Of a stretch of DNA of 64,000 nt, positions 19,325-28,370 are shown one piece after another. The DNA comes from Bradyrhizobium viridifuturi (GTDB lineage Bacteria; Pseudomonadota; Alphaproteobacteria; Rhizobiales; Xanthobacteraceae): NCBI RefSeq assembly GCF_001238275.1, contig NZ_LGTB01000022.1:62001-126000 (forward strand), in the 5' to 3' direction. The notes beneath the pieces are model-generated. The model saw only the letters and a program-made list of their open reading frames with translations, was not told the DNA's origin and made no database searches. Each line of letters begins with the position of its first letter. Within the stretch, counting starts at the first letter, position 1. The position numbers were made by a program, and so were the translations under genes.

Positions 19325-20026
19325 ATGGACAACACGATGCCGATCCTGCTCGTCCCGGGCCTCATCTGCTCACCGCGAATCTTTACCCCGGTCATCCCGG
19401 CGCTGTGGCGGTGCGGGCCGGTCACGGTCGCCAACCACGTCAGGGACGACAATATGGGGGCGATCGCCCGCCGCATCCTGGCCGAGGCGCCGCCGCGCTT
19501 TGCCCTAGCCGGGCATTCGATGGGCGGCTACATCGCCTTTGAGATCATGCGGCAGGCGCCCGAGCGGGTCGCGAAGCTGGCGCTGATGAGCACCCAGGCG
19601 CGGGCCGACACGCCGGAGGCGACCGCGCGCCGCCGCGGCATGATCGAGCGCGCCCGGGGCGGGCAATATCGGGACGTGGTCGACGAGCTGTTTCCGGGCT
19701 TCGTGCATCCGTCGCGGCAGGGCGATCCGGGCCTGCGCCGGACTGTTTATGACATGAGCGAGGATGTCGGTGCGGAGGCCTTCATCCGCCAGCAGAATGC
19801 GGTGCTCAGCCGGCCGGATTCGCGGCCGAGCATGGCCTGGATCAAGTGCCCGACCCTGGTGCTGACGTCGGATACCGACAACACCGTGCCGAATTCGCTG
19901 TCGGACGAGATGGCCAACGGCATTCCCGGGGCCAAGCTCGTCGTGATCCCCAATTGCGGTCACCTGCTGCAGCTGGAGCAGCCGCAGGCCTGCGCCGATG
20001 CGCTGGTTGAGTGGTTGCGGAACTAG
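19325..20026 (+). CDS. alpha/beta hydrolase
   Basis: 233 residues. The nucleophile elbow is AGHSMGGYIAFE, an oxyanion-hole region lies in LLVPGLICSP, and the catalytic Asp and His fall in TSDTDNTVP and IPNCGHLLQLEQP. The small cap suggests a carboxylesterase or lactonase, but the substrate is open. The ATG at 19325 is preferred to an upstream in-frame TTG. It is divergent from carA; yqeY follows 58 bp downstream. Confidence 0.88.
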   Translation: MDNTMPILLVPGLICSPRIFTPVIPALWRCGPVTVANHVRDDNMGAIARRILAEAPPRFALAGHSMGGYIAFEIMRQAPERVAKLALMSTQARADTPEATARRRGMIERARGGQYRDVVDELFPGFVHPSRQGDPGLRRTVYDMSEDVGAEAFIRQQNAVLSRPDSRPSMAWIKCPTLVLTSDTDNTVPNSLSDEMANGIPGAKLVVIPNCGHLLQLEQPQACADALVEWLRN

Positions 20027-20084
20027 GTTGTTCTGCCACCGTAAACTGCCTACATGAGGGGATTACTGGTTCAAGGATACAGAG

Positions 20085-20540
20085 ATGCTGCGCGACGAGA
20101 TCAACACTGCGGTCAAGGAAGCGATGAAGGCGAAGGACGAGCGCAAGCTCTCCACGCTGCGCATGGTCAATTCGACCATCAAGAACGCCGACATCGACGC
20201 GCGCGGGCAGGGCAAGCCGCCACTCTCCGATGCCGATCTGCTCGGCCTGTTGCAGAAGATGATCAAGCAGCGCCAGGAGTCGGTCGAGCTCTACGACAAG
20301 GGCGGCCGCGCCGAGCTCGCCGACCAGGAGCGCGCGGAGATCGCGGTGATCTCGGCCTATCTGCCGAAGCAGATGTCCGACGACGATGTGAAGGCCGCGA
20401 TCTCGGCCATCATCGCCGAGACCGGTGCCGCCGGGATCAAGGACATGGGCAAGGTGATCGGCGCCTTGAAGGCGAAATACGCCGGCCAGATGGATTTCGG
20501 CAAGGCCAGCGGCCTGGTGAAGGCGGCACTCGCGGGTTAA
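20085..20540 (+). CDS. GatB/YqeY domain protein
   Basis: 151 residues, all helical. LRDEINTAVKEAMKAKDERK, then LSTLRMVNSTIKNADID, then IAVISAYLPKQMSDDDV and MGKVIGALKAKYAGQMDF are the family hallmarks; it resembles the tail domain of GatB, which binds tRNA in the amidotransferase. In many alphaproteobacteria this gene sits near carA and the dnaG-rpoD genes, as it does here (29 kb from dnaG). Its role is not settled. The next gene follows after 15 bp. Confidence 0.92.
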   Translation: MLRDEINTAVKEAMKAKDERKLSTLRMVNSTIKNADIDARGQGKPPLSDADLLGLLQKMIKQRQESVELYDKGGRAELADQERAEIAVISAYLPKQMSDDDVKAAISAIIAETGAAGIKDMGKVIGALKAKYAGQMDFGKASGLVKAALAG

Positions 20541-20555
20541 CGACGGAGGCTTCCG

Positions 20556-21023
20556 ATGTTTCGTGTCGCCGCGGACAGCCTGGAAGCCTATCTCGCCTTT
20601 GATCCCGCGCGGACCGCGGATCTCGAGCAGGTCCATGCGGTGATGCGCAAGGCCGCGCCGTCGCTGAAGCGGCACTTTCATGCCGGCACGCCCGCCGGCG
20701 AGGCCGGCATGCGCATGAACATGATCGGTTACGGTCAGTTTCGCTACGCGATCAAGTCCGGCAAGACGGCGGCCTGGCCGGTGATCGGGGTGGCGCTGCA
20801 GAAGAACTACATCAGCATCTACGTCGCGGTGACCCGCGGCGGCAAGCCGTTGGTGTCCTGCTACGCCGGGAAGCTCGGCGAATTGCGCGCGGGCGGCAAC
20901 AATTTCAGCTTCGAGGCGTTTGTTGATCTGAAGGCGCCCGCCGTCGCGGCGCTGTTCGCCGAGGCCGCCGATATCTTCAAGGTGGATCAGGAGAACCCGG
21001 TCCGCTACATGCAGGGAAGCTGA
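20556..21023 (+). CDS. DUF1801-like conserved protein
   Basis: 155 residues. The middle part MIGYGQFRYAIKSGKTAAW and VALQKNYISIYVAVTRGGK, ending in KLGELRAGGNNFSFEAFVDL, resembles DUF1801/YdhG-type domains, a fold with no known reaction. No signal peptide or membrane helix. It follows yqeY by 15 bp and may be co-transcribed with it. Confidence 0.7.
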   Translation: MFRVAADSLEAYLAFDPARTADLEQVHAVMRKAAPSLKRHFHAGTPAGEAGMRMNMIGYGQFRYAIKSGKTAAWPVIGVALQKNYISIYVAVTRGGKPLVSCYAGKLGELRAGGNNFSFEAFVDLKAPAVAALFAEAADIFKVDQENPVRYMQGS

Positions 21024-21088
21024 TAGCGACAAAGTCCCCGTGAAAGCGGTGCCTCGTTGCGAAGTTCTGGATAAACTGGAGACAGGCC

Positions 21089-22609
21089 ATGGCCGACCAG
21101 CAAGCTCCTTCCGGTCCGGATCTGACACAAGGCGTGGGCCTCTCCGACTTTCCGGGCGCGATGCTGCTCGGCCATGTCGGCGACGAGGCGGTCCTGCTGG
21201 TGCGCTCGGGGGCGGATATCTTCGCCATCGACGCGCATTGCAGCCATTACCACGGACCGCTCGCCGACGGCCTGTTGGAGGGCGAGACCGTCCATTGCCC
21301 CTGGCATCACGCCTGCTTCGACATTCGCACCGGCGAAGCGACCGCCGCGCCCGCCTTCAATGCGCTCGCCATCTGGAAGGTCGAGCGGGAGGGCGATCGC
21401 ATCATCGTGCGCGAGAAGCGTGCGCAGCCGAAACCCCGCATCAATGGCGTGGTCGATGCGCCCAGCAGGATCGTGATTGTCGGCGGCGGCGCGGCAGGCT
21501 TTGCCGCGGCCGAGATGCTGCGACGGCAGGACTATCGCGGCAGCATCGTCATGCTCAGCAGCGAGACCGCACCGCCCGTGGACCGGCCGAACCTGTCAAA
21601 GGACTTCCTCGCCGGCAGCGCGCCGGAAGACTGGCTGCCGCTGAAGCCGGACGATTTCTATGCTGACACGGCGATCGACCTGAAGCTTGCGACCGAGGTC
21701 AAGTCGATCGACACCGGCCGCCGCGACGTCGTGCTCGCCGGCGGCGAAACGCTCGCTTACGACCGGCTGCTGCTGGCGACCGGCGCGGAGCCGGTGCGGC
21801 TGCCGATCCCGGGCGCCGACCAGCCGCACGTTCACGTGTTGCGCAGTCTCGACGATTGCCGGGCGATCATCGCCTCGGCCAGCGGCGCACGCCGTGCAGT
21901 CGTGATCGGTGCAAGCTTCATCGGGCTCGAGGTCGCGGCGTCGCTGCGCGCACGGGAGATCGAGGTTCACGTGGTCGGGCTGGAAGCGCGCCCGATGGAG
22001 CGCGTGCTCGGGCCCGACATGGGCGATTTCGTCCGCGCCCTGCACGAGGAGCATGGCGTCGTCTTCCACCTCGGAGACACGGTGACCGCGATCGACGGCA
22101 AGCACGCGCAGCTGAAGAGCGGGCCCGTGCTCGATGCCGATCTCGTCGTGGTCGGTGTCGGCGTGAAGCCGCGGCTGGCGCTGGCGGAAGCGGCCGGGCT
22201 CGCGATCGATCGTGGCGTGACGGTGGACGCCCATCTCGAGACCAGCGCTCCCGGCGTCTATGCGGCCGGCGATATCGCGCGCTGGCCCGATCCGCACAGC
22301 GGCCAGAACATCCGGGTCGAGCACTGGGTGGTCGCCGAGCGCCAGGGCCAGACCGCCGCGCGGAATATGCTGGGCCAGCGCGAGGTCTTCGATGCGGTGC
22401 CGTTCTTCTGGAGCAAGCATTACGACGTGCCGATCAACTATGTCGGCCACGCCGAGCAGTGGGACGAGATCGCGGTGGACGGCAGCATCGCCGGCAGGGA
22501 TTGCGTGCTCCGCTACAAGCGCGGCGGGCGCGTGCTGGCGGTCGCGTCGATCTATCGCGACCTCGACAGCCTCAAGGCCGAAGTTGCAATGGAGCGGAAG
22601 GCGGCCTGA
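21089..22609 (+). CDS. Rieske-FAD ferredoxin reductase-like protein
   Basis: 506 residues. The N-terminal Rieske 2Fe-2S domain has CSHYHGPLADG (CxH) and CPWHHACF (CxxH). A pyridine nucleotide-disulfide reductase follows, with FAD motif IVIVGGGAAGFAAAEMLRR, NADH motif VVIGASFIGLEVAASLRARE, and VYAAGDIARWPDP near the C-terminus, then a reductase C-terminal domain. The layout matches AIFM3-like and ferredoxin/rubredoxin reductases that feed electrons to oxygenases. The acceptor is unknown; no oxygenase gene is adjacent. Confidence 0.92.
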   Translation: MADQQAPSGPDLTQGVGLSDFPGAMLLGHVGDEAVLLVRSGADIFAIDAHCSHYHGPLADGLLEGETVHCPWHHACFDIRTGEATAAPAFNALAIWKVEREGDRIIVREKRAQPKPRINGVVDAPSRIVIVGGGAAGFAAAEMLRRQDYRGSIVMLSSETAPPVDRPNLSKDFLAGSAPEDWLPLKPDDFYADTAIDLKLATEVKSIDTGRRDVVLAGGETLAYDRLLLATGAEPVRLPIPGADQPHVHVLRSLDDCRAIIASASGARRAVVIGASFIGLEVAASLRAREIEVHVVGLEARPMERVLGPDMGDFVRALHEEHGVVFHLGDTVTAIDGKHAQLKSGPVLDADLVVVGVGVKPRLALAEAAGLAIDRGVTVDAHLETSAPGVYAAGDIARWPDPHSGQNIRVEHWVVAERQGQTAARNMLGQREVFDAVPFFWSKHYDVPINYVGHAEQWDEIAVDGSIAGRDCVLRYKRGGRVLAVASIYRDLDSLKAEVAMERKAA

Positions 22610-22666
22610 CCGCTTTCTCCTCAAGGAAGGGTTTGTGGTCCGGCGGCAATGCTCTAATCTGCGGCC

Positions 22667-24277
22667 ATGCTTCAGGAAGCCAAAACCTACGACGAGCTCT
22701 ATCGCAACTTCCGCTGGGACGTCCCCGCGCGCTTCAACATGGCGACCGCGTGTTGCGATCGTCATGCTGATGGCACCGGCCGGCTGGCGCTGATCTATGT
22801 CGACGAGGATGGCGCTATCACGCGTACCTCGTTCGACGAGGTCGCGGACGCCTCGCGCCGCTTCGCCAATGTGCTGATCGCCGACGGCCTGATGCGCGGC
22901 GATCGCGTCGCGGTGTTCCTGTCGCAATCGCTCGAATTGCCGGTCGCGCATCTCGCCGCGTTCCGGGCAGGGATGATTTCGATCCCGCTGTTCGCGTTGT
23001 TCGGCGAGGACGCGCTCGAATTCCGCCTGTCGAACTCGGCGGCGAAAGCCGTGATCACCGATCAGGCCGGCTGGGAGAAGATCGCAAAGATCCGCGATCG
23101 TCTGCCCGAGCTAAAGAGCATCTACATCGTCGGCGAAGAAACGCCGCCCGGAACCAAATCGTTCTGGAGCGCGATCACTTCGGCGTCGCCGGAATTCACC
23201 ACGGTCGACACCTCCGCCGACGATCCCGCGCTGATCATCTACACCTCGGGCACCACGGGCAATCCGAAGGGCGCGCTGCATGCGCAGCGCGTCGTGCTCG
23301 GCCATCTGCCGAATGTCGAGATGTGCCACAACTTCCTGCCCAGGCCGGGCGACCTGATGTGGACGCCCGCCGACTGGGCCTGGATCGGCGGCCTGATCAA
23401 CGGCCTGTTCGCGTTCTGGTACCACGGCATCCCGATGGTCGGTCACCGCGCCCGCAAGTTCGAGCCGCAGGCGGCGATGCAGATGATGGCCGAGCTCGGT
23501 ATCCGCAACGTGTTCCTGCCGCCGACCGCGCTGAAGCTGATGCGGCAGGCCGGCGTGAAGAATTCCGGCGTCAGGCTGCGCAGCATCTTCACCGGCGGCG
23601 AGTCGCTCGGCGGCGAATTGCTCGGCTGGGTACGCGAGACCTTCGGCATCGACGCCCATGAGGTGTTCGGCCAGACCGAATGCAATCTCGTGATCGGCTC
23701 TAACTCCAATTTGTTTCCGATCCGCCCGGGCTCGATGGGCCGCGCGACGCCGGGCTTCGATGTTCGGATCGTCAACGACAAGGGCGAGGAATTACCGCGC
23801 GGGCAGCGCGGCATCATCGGCGTGCGCCAGCCGTGCCCCTGCACCATGATCGAATACTGGCGCAATCCCGAGGCTACCGCGAAGAAATATGCCGGCGAAT
23901 TCCTGTTGACCGGCGATCTCGGCGTGCAGGATGCGGACGGCTATTTCTGGTACGTCAGCCGCGAGGACGATGTCATCACCACGGCCGGCTATCGGGTCGG
24001 TCCGTCCGAGATCGAGCACACGCTGATGAAGCATCCGGCGGTCGCGATGTCGGCGGTGGTCGGCATTCCCGATCCGATCCGCACCGAATCGATCAAGGCC
24101 TGGATCGTGCTACGCCCGGGCTATGCCGCGAGTGACGCGCTGGCGCGCGAGATCCAGGAGTTCGTCAAGGTGCAACTCGCCGCCCACGAATATCCGCGCT
24201 TCGTGCAGTTTGCCGACAGCCTGCCGATGACCGCCACCGGCAAGGTGCTGAGGCGCGAGCTGCGGGCGCTGGGCTAG
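22667..24277 (+). CDS. acyl-CoA synthetase (AMP-binding)
   Basis: 536 residues of the ANL superfamily. The P-loop-like motif is IIYTSGTTGNPKGAL, the adenylate motif is LTGDLGVQDADGYFWYVSRE, and the C-terminal catalytic lysine lies in MTATGKVLRREL. DEVFGQTECNLVIGSN is the A5 region. It resembles short/medium-chain or acetyl-CoA-synthetase-like enzymes; the acid is not deducible. A MarR regulator follows 33 bp downstream and may control it. Confidence 0.93.
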   Translation: MLQEAKTYDELYRNFRWDVPARFNMATACCDRHADGTGRLALIYVDEDGAITRTSFDEVADASRRFANVLIADGLMRGDRVAVFLSQSLELPVAHLAAFRAGMISIPLFALFGEDALEFRLSNSAAKAVITDQAGWEKIAKIRDRLPELKSIYIVGEETPPGTKSFWSAITSASPEFTTVDTSADDPALIIYTSGTTGNPKGALHAQRVVLGHLPNVEMCHNFLPRPGDLMWTPADWAWIGGLINGLFAFWYHGIPMVGHRARKFEPQAAMQMMAELGIRNVFLPPTALKLMRQAGVKNSGVRLRSIFTGGESLGGELLGWVRETFGIDAHEVFGQTECNLVIGSNSNLFPIRPGSMGRATPGFDVRIVNDKGEELPRGQRGIIGVRQPCPCTMIEYWRNPEATAKKYAGEFLLTGDLGVQDADGYFWYVSREDDVITTAGYRVGPSEIEHTLMKHPAVAMSAVVGIPDPIRTESIKAWIVLRPGYAASDALAREIQEFVKVQLAAHEYPRFVQFADSLPMTATGKVLRRELRALG

Positions 24278-24309
24278 ATTCCTTCCGGCAAGTTCGTCAC
24301 GATAGATAC

Positions 24310-24780
24310 ATGCAAAAAACCGCCTCCCAGGTCCCGGGCCTGCATCGCGCCTCGCTTAGGAAACTCCACGAACTGGATGCGGCGCTGGAGCTGATGTATT
24401 ACGGCTGGCGCGGGATGACGCTATCGGCCGATCAATATCTCGACACGGTTGGCCTGTCGCGTCCGCACCATCGCATTCTCTACGTTGTTGCCCGGCGGCC
24501 CGACATCTCGATCGGCTCGTTGATCGAGGTGCTCGGCATCTCCAAGCAAGCCTTGAACCGGCCGCTCGCATTGTTGCTGGAGCGCAAGCTCGTGGCGGCG
24601 AAGCGTTCGCCCGAGCAGCATCGTTCCAAATTGCTGCGCCTGACGGCAGCAGGGCAAAAAATCGAACAGACCGCGTCCAGCCACGAGCGGAAGGTCCTCC
24701 GTGACGCCTTCGATCGCGTCGGCGCGCCCGGCGCCGCCGCGTGGATGGCGGTCATGGAAGCGATCGCCGACAACAACTAG
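24310..24780 (+). CDS. MarR family transcriptional regulator
   Basis: 156 residues. The winged-helix core reads ISIGSLIEVLGISKQALNRP followed by LALLLERKLVAAKRSPEQHR and SKLLRLTAAGQ. Upstream are the dimer helices. MarR proteins near CoA ligases often sense an aromatic or fatty acyl-CoA; here that is inference from position. An inverted repeat GTCAAC-ATG-GTTGAC lies 13 bp after its stop. Confidence 0.9.
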   Translation: MQKTASQVPGLHRASLRKLHELDAALELMYYGWRGMTLSADQYLDTVGLSRPHHRILYVVARRPDISIGSLIEVLGISKQALNRPLALLLERKLVAAKRSPEQHRSKLLRLTAAGQKIEQTASSHERKVLRDAFDRVGAPGAAAWMAVMEAIADNN

Positions 24781-24792
24781 CTGCATCCTCAT

Positions 24793-24807
24793 GTCAACAT
24801 GGTTGAC
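24793..24807. promoter_or_regulatory. inverted repeat, possible MarR operator
   Basis: GTCAAC, ATG, GTTGAC: a perfect 6-3-6 palindrome between the MarR stop and the start of the next gene at 24864. Size and place fit a binding site for the neighbouring MarR protein. Confidence 0.45.
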
Positions 24808-24863
24808 GTTAGGATGGCGCCATGGCAATCTTCCTGCGGTTACGCCGCAGGGAGGGCGGCAGC

Positions 24864-25232
24864 ATGGGCGAGCAGATCATGGATCGTGAAGCGGCTGGAC
24901 GTTTCGTCGAGGCATGGTGCGCCAACTGGTGCAACGTCGATATCGATGCCGTCGTCGCGCACTTTGCCGAGGATGCGGAGATGCGCAGCCCGTTGGCGCT
25001 GAAATTGACCGACGCCCCTGTGGTCGCCGGGGTCGAGAACATCCGCGCCTACTGGCGCAAGGCCTATGGAAGCATCGGGAGCGCCGACCTCAAGATCCTG
25101 AACTGGAGCTGGGACGAAACGATCGCGCGGCTGACGGTGTGGTGGCAATTGGGCGACACGCGTGCCAGCGAGTTCATGGATTTCGACGCCGCCGGCCGTG
25201 TGGTGCGCAGCGAAGCCTTCTACGGAAAATAG
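24864..25232 (+). CDS. SnoaL-like / NTF2-fold protein
   Basis: 122 residues. The cone-shaped alpha-beta barrel pattern is visible in RFVEAWCANWCNVDIDAVVA, HFAEDAEMRSPLALK, VAGVENIRAYWRKAYG and RASEFMDFDAAGRVVRSEAF. Members range from isomerases to binding proteins, so no activity can be claimed. The ATG at 24864 with GGAGGG about 9 bases upstream is preferred to one at 24822. It is followed 3 bp later by a membrane-protein gene, so the two are likely co-transcribed. Confidence 0.8.
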   Translation: MGEQIMDREAAGRFVEAWCANWCNVDIDAVVAHFAEDAEMRSPLALKLTDAPVVAGVENIRAYWRKAYGSIGSADLKILNWSWDETIARLTVWWQLGDTRASEFMDFDAAGRVVRSEAFYGK

Positions 25233-25235
25233 CCG

Positions 25236-25670
25236 ATGCGATTTTCGAGTTTTGTCCTGCTGCTCAATGCACTCTGGTTCTGCGCCGCATTCGTCCAGTT
25301 CAGCATCGCCCAGCGCAACACGCTGAAGATCCTGGTCCCGCGCGAGGAGCGCGGAAATCCGATTGCGCCGACTTTATCGGCCAGCGTCGCGTTTCTCGGC
25401 GGGATCAACCTGCCGATCGGTCTGCTATCGCTGTATTTGCTGCTGGCAAGGCCGCCGTTCTTTCAGGCGGCGGAGGCGCAGCTTGCCTTGTTCCTGTTCT
25501 TCGCGGCGTGTCACTTCAGCCAGTTCGCCTACAATCTGCCCGTCGTGATGCGCGGCGGACGCGTCGGGGTCGCCTACTGGCCGGTCTTGAAGGGGCCGAT
25601 GCTGCGGATCTTCGTCATCGACGCAACTCTGTTCGTCGCCAATCTCGCCGTCGCCCTCCTGCTCGCGTAG
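25236..25670 (+). CDS. small integral membrane protein, unknown function
   Basis: 144 residues with four probable helices: SFVLLLNALWFCAAFVQF, SASVAFLGGINLPIGLLSLY, QLALFLFFAACHFSQFAYNL and IFVIDATLFVANLAVALLLA. I do not recognise a named family. Its start is 3 bp after the NTF2-fold gene stop, suggesting a two-gene operon. Confidence 0.72.
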   Translation: MRFSSFVLLLNALWFCAAFVQFSIAQRNTLKILVPREERGNPIAPTLSASVAFLGGINLPIGLLSLYLLLARPPFFQAAEAQLALFLFFAACHFSQFAYNLPVVMRGGRVGVAYWPVLKGPMLRIFVIDATLFVANLAVALLLA

Positions 25671-25769
25671 CAATTCAGCCCGCGGCACCTGTCGGAGTAT
25701 TGATCCGCGTCAATGCGGCTCGCGCGATCACCTGCATCGATGTGCACTCAATCATTCGCGGCAGGGTTG

Positions 25770-26573
25770 ATGTCCGTCTCTGGCAAGTTCGATCCGGTGG
25801 TGCGCAGGATCCGCGTGGCTGATATCGCGGAAGCGCTTGGCCAGGGGCTGCGCGACTTCCAGGCAGTCCCGCTCTACGGTTTGATGTTCGGCGCCATCTA
25901 CATGCTCGGCGGCAACGCGATCCTGCTGTGCCTGACGGCGCTCGGCATGGTCTATCTGGCCTATCCGTTGGCCGCGGGTTTTGCGTTGATCGGCCCGTTC
26001 GTCGCGATCGGGCTGTACGAGATCAGCAGGCGTCGCGAAACGGGTGAGCCGATCACGCTCAGCGCGATCTGGTCGAAGCTGCGCTCGCGCGGCGAAATCG
26101 GCTGGATGGCGTTCGTCACGCTGTTCGTCTTCATCATCTGGATGTACCAGGTGAGGCTGTTGATCGCCCTGATCCTTGGGCTCAGCGCCTCCTTTGCCAG
26201 CCTTCACGACTTTCTGACCGTGGTGCTGACCACCAATGAGGGTCTGTTGTTCCTCGCCATCGGCAATGCGGAAGGCGCGGCGTTGTCGCTGATCCTGTTC
26301 TCGCTGACGGTGATATCGTTCCCGCTGCTGCTGGATCGCGAGGTCGACTTCGTCACCGCGATGATCACGAGCGTGCGCGCGGTGGTGACGAGCCCGCTAC
26401 CCATGATCGGATGGGCCGCGGTGATCGTCGCGCTGCTGATCGTCTCGGTGGTCCCGTATTTCCTCGGACTTCTCGTGACGATACCCGTGCTGGGCCACAC
26501 CACCTGGCATCTCTACCGCCGCATCGTGGTCCCGGTCGGCTCCCTTGCGGATCCGATCCTGCGCAGGGAGTGA
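25770..26573 (+). CDS. DUF2189 family membrane protein
   Basis: 267 residues with about six helices. The N-terminal part VRRIRVADIAEALGQGLRDF and PLAAGFALIGPFVAIGLYEI match the DUF2189 family of inner-membrane proteins. AITLSAIW-like and PLLLDREVDFVTAMITSVRA segments are also typical. Function unknown; some members sit near cytochrome oxidase genes. The ATG at 25770 is chosen over an in-frame upstream ATG at 25713 because family similarity starts there. It is convergent with the SRPBCC genes. Confidence 0.83.
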   Translation: MSVSGKFDPVVRRIRVADIAEALGQGLRDFQAVPLYGLMFGAIYMLGGNAILLCLTALGMVYLAYPLAAGFALIGPFVAIGLYEISRRRETGEPITLSAIWSKLRSRGEIGWMAFVTLFVFIIWMYQVRLLIALILGLSASFASLHDFLTVVLTTNEGLLFLAIGNAEGAALSLILFSLTVISFPLLLDREVDFVTAMITSVRAVVTSPLPMIGWAAVIVALLIVSVVPYFLGLLVTIPVLGHTTWHLYRRIVVPVGSLADPILRRE

Positions 26574-26576
26574 ACC

Positions 26577-27092
26577 TCAGGTCGGCATCGGAATCCCCAA
26601 TTCCTTCAGTGCCGCCATCATGCGCTGCGGAGGCTGCATCGGGATCACCATCGCCTTGCCGGTCTCCAGCATGCTCTTCAGGCTGGAGAGGATCGCCGGC
26701 CAGCCGGCGCGGCCGCCGGACAGGATGTCGTCGCTGATCGGGCGGTCATGCGATTGCAGCAAGGTCAGCTTGACGCCGTCGCCGGCCGGCTCGATCTCCC
26801 AGGTGACGAGTGTCGGCCCGAGCTTCTCGACGAGCTGCGGCCAGTTGACGTTGAAGGTCACGGTCAGCCGCCGCAGGGGATCGCACTCGATCACCTCGCC
26901 GGAGATGTGCACGGCGCCGTCCGGCGTGCGCACGATGTAGGCGCCGCCGAGGCGAAGATCGACCTCGACCGCGTTGCCGGAGAAGTACTGCAGGCTGAAC
27001 TCGGCGTCCGTCAACGCTTGCCACACCTTCTCCGGGGTGGAAGCGATGTAGATCGCGTAGACGATCGCCGGTTTGAATGTCTCGATGTTCAT
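26577..27092 (-). CDS. SRPBCC (AHSA1-type) domain protein, paralogue 3
   Basis: 171 residues. The START/Bet v1-like fold begins IVYAIYIASTPEKVWQALTD with AEFSLQYFSG, and ends with GRAGWPAILSSLKSMLETGK. This is the AHSA1 pattern also present in the two genes upstream. AHSA1 domains bind hydrophobic ligands or chaperones; the role here is unknown. Last gene of the ArsR-SRPBCC operon, 32 bp after paralogue 2. The ATG at 27092 (MNIETFKP) is chosen. Confidence 0.9.
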   Translation of the reverse strand: MNIETFKPAIVYAIYIASTPEKVWQALTDAEFSLQYFSGNAVEVDLRLGGAYIVRTPDGAVHISGEVIECDPLRRLTVTFNVNWPQLVEKLGPTLVTWEIEPAGDGVKLTLLQSHDRPISDDILSGGRAGWPAILSSLKSMLETGKAMVIPMQPPQRMMAALKELGIPMPT

Positions 27093-27124
27093 GTCCGCAC
27101 GTGTCCTTCGATAGATCTTCATTG

Positions 27125-27592
27125 TCATTCGAAGCCGTCGATTCCGAGCGCGGCCGGCGGGATCGCGACCGCCTTGCCGGTTTCGAGCAGGCTCTTGAGA
27201 GCGGACAGGATCGCAGGCCAGCCCCTGGAAATGCCGTCGAGCAGCTTGCTGCCGACACCGAAGCCCTCATGGGTCACGGTCAGCTTCACGATCTTGCCGA
27301 ACGGCTCGAGCGTGAACACGACCTTGGTTGCCGGCTCCTTGCGCAACTCGGGGTCGGCCTCGTGCTTGAACGTGTAGGAAAGGCGCCGCGGCCGGTCGGC
27401 CTCGAGGATCTCGCCGGTGTCGGTGGTCTTGCCGCTCATCACCAGCGCGAGCGGCGAGCCGACCTTCCAGTCCGATTGCAGCTCGGTGTCGAACCAGTAC
27501 TGCCGCGTGAACGTGCTTGAGGTCAGCGCATCCCACAGCTGCTCCGGCGTGGTCTCGATGTAGGTGACGTAGGTGAATTCGGGCTTAGGCAT
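27125..27592 (-). CDS. SRPBCC (AHSA1-type) domain protein, paralogue 2
   Basis: 155 residues. FTYVTYIETTPEQLWDALTS opens the fold, YWFDTELQSDWKVGSPLAL follows and GWPAILSALKSLLETGKAV closes it. It is most like paralogue 1, with the YVTYIETT start shared exactly. Its ATG overlaps the paralogue 1 stop by 8 bases (ATGCCTAA), which implies translational coupling. Confidence 0.92.
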   Translation of the reverse strand: MPKPEFTYVTYIETTPEQLWDALTSSTFTRQYWFDTELQSDWKVGSPLALVMSGKTTDTGEILEADRPRRLSYTFKHEADPELRKEPATKVVFTLEPFGKIVKLTVTHEGFGVGSKLLDGISRGWPAILSALKSLLETGKAVAIPPAALGIDGFE

Positions 27593-28049
27593 GGTAGGGC
27601 TCCCTGGCGCCGCTCGTGAGCAGTTCGGCCGGCAGTTCGCGCCCGGTCTCCAGGAAGCTCTTCAGGCTCGCGATCACCATCGGCCACCCGCCGGAGATGT
27701 CGCGCAGCGTCTTCGGGCCGAGATTGTCGTGCGTCATGGTCAGCTTGACGACGCCGCCGTGTGGCTCGATGTCGAAGGTCACGCGCGAGACCTGCTCGCG
27801 CTCGACGCCTTCCTTCACCACGTCCCAGCTGTAAGCCAGCCTCTTGGGTGGATCGGCGATCAGCACCTCGCCCTGCACGGCGCGGCGGCCGTCCTTGCTG
27901 AGATGATGCGGCGAGCCGACCTTCCAATCGGAGGTGGCGCGATAGCCGAACCAGAAGCGTTCGGTGAACTCGCTCGATGTCAGCGCGTGCCACAGCTTCT
28001 CGGCCGTGGTCTCGATATAGGTGACGTAGACGTAGTCCGGTTTACTCAT
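27585..28049 (-). CDS. SRPBCC (AHSA1-type) domain protein, paralogue 1
   Basis: 154 residues. YVYVTYIETTAEKLWHALTS opens the domain, FWFGYRATSDWKVGSPHHL is the next strand block, and GGWPMVIASLKSFLETGREL ends it. The start ATG at 28049 overlaps the ArsR stop by 8 bases (ATGAGTAA). Together with ArsR it forms the common pairing of a helix-turn-helix repressor with an AHSA1 protein, here extended to three copies. Confidence 0.92.
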   Translation of the reverse strand: MSKPDYVYVTYIETTAEKLWHALTSSEFTERFWFGYRATSDWKVGSPHHLSKDGRRAVQGEVLIADPPKRLAYSWDVVKEGVEREQVSRVTFDIEPHGGVVKLTMTHDNLGPKTLRDISGGWPMVIASLKSFLETGRELPAELLTSGAREPYHA

Positions 28050-28356
28050 CACGCTTCTCCAATTGTCGCTTCAATTCGCTGAGCGCGGCGAGCTTGCCGC
28101 GCTCGAACTTCCTGATCCACCGCTCGCCGATCTGATGGATCGGAACCGGGTTGAGATAATGCAGCTTCTCGCGACCATGCTTGATCGTGGTGACGAGGTT
28201 TGCCTCCTCGAGAATCACAAGGTGCTTGGTGACGGCCTGACGCGTCATGTCGAGCCCATCGCAGAGCTCGCCGAGCGTCTGCCCGTTCTGATCGTGAAGC
28301 CGGTCAAGCAGCGTCCGCCGTGAGGCATCCGCGAGCGCTTTGAAGACTTCATCCAT
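28042..28356 (-). CDS. ArsR-family (metalloregulator-like) repressor
   Basis: 104 residues. The winged helix reads VFKALADASRRTLLDRLHD, GQTLGELCDGLDMTRQAVTK and HLVILEEANLVTTIKHGREK. It is the SRPBCC-linked subtype that usually lacks metal ligands; only one cysteine is present. The ATG at 28356 (MDEVFKAL) is the family start. A perfect palindrome at 28371-28386, 14 bp upstream, is a likely autoregulatory operator. First gene of a four-gene operon. Confidence 0.92.
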   Translation of the reverse strand: MDEVFKALADASRRTLLDRLHDQNGQTLGELCDGLDMTRQAVTKHLVILEEANLVTTIKHGREKLHYLNPVPIHQIGERWIRKFERGKLAALSELKRQLEKRDE

Positions 28357-28370
28357 GGGTTGGATAATAG

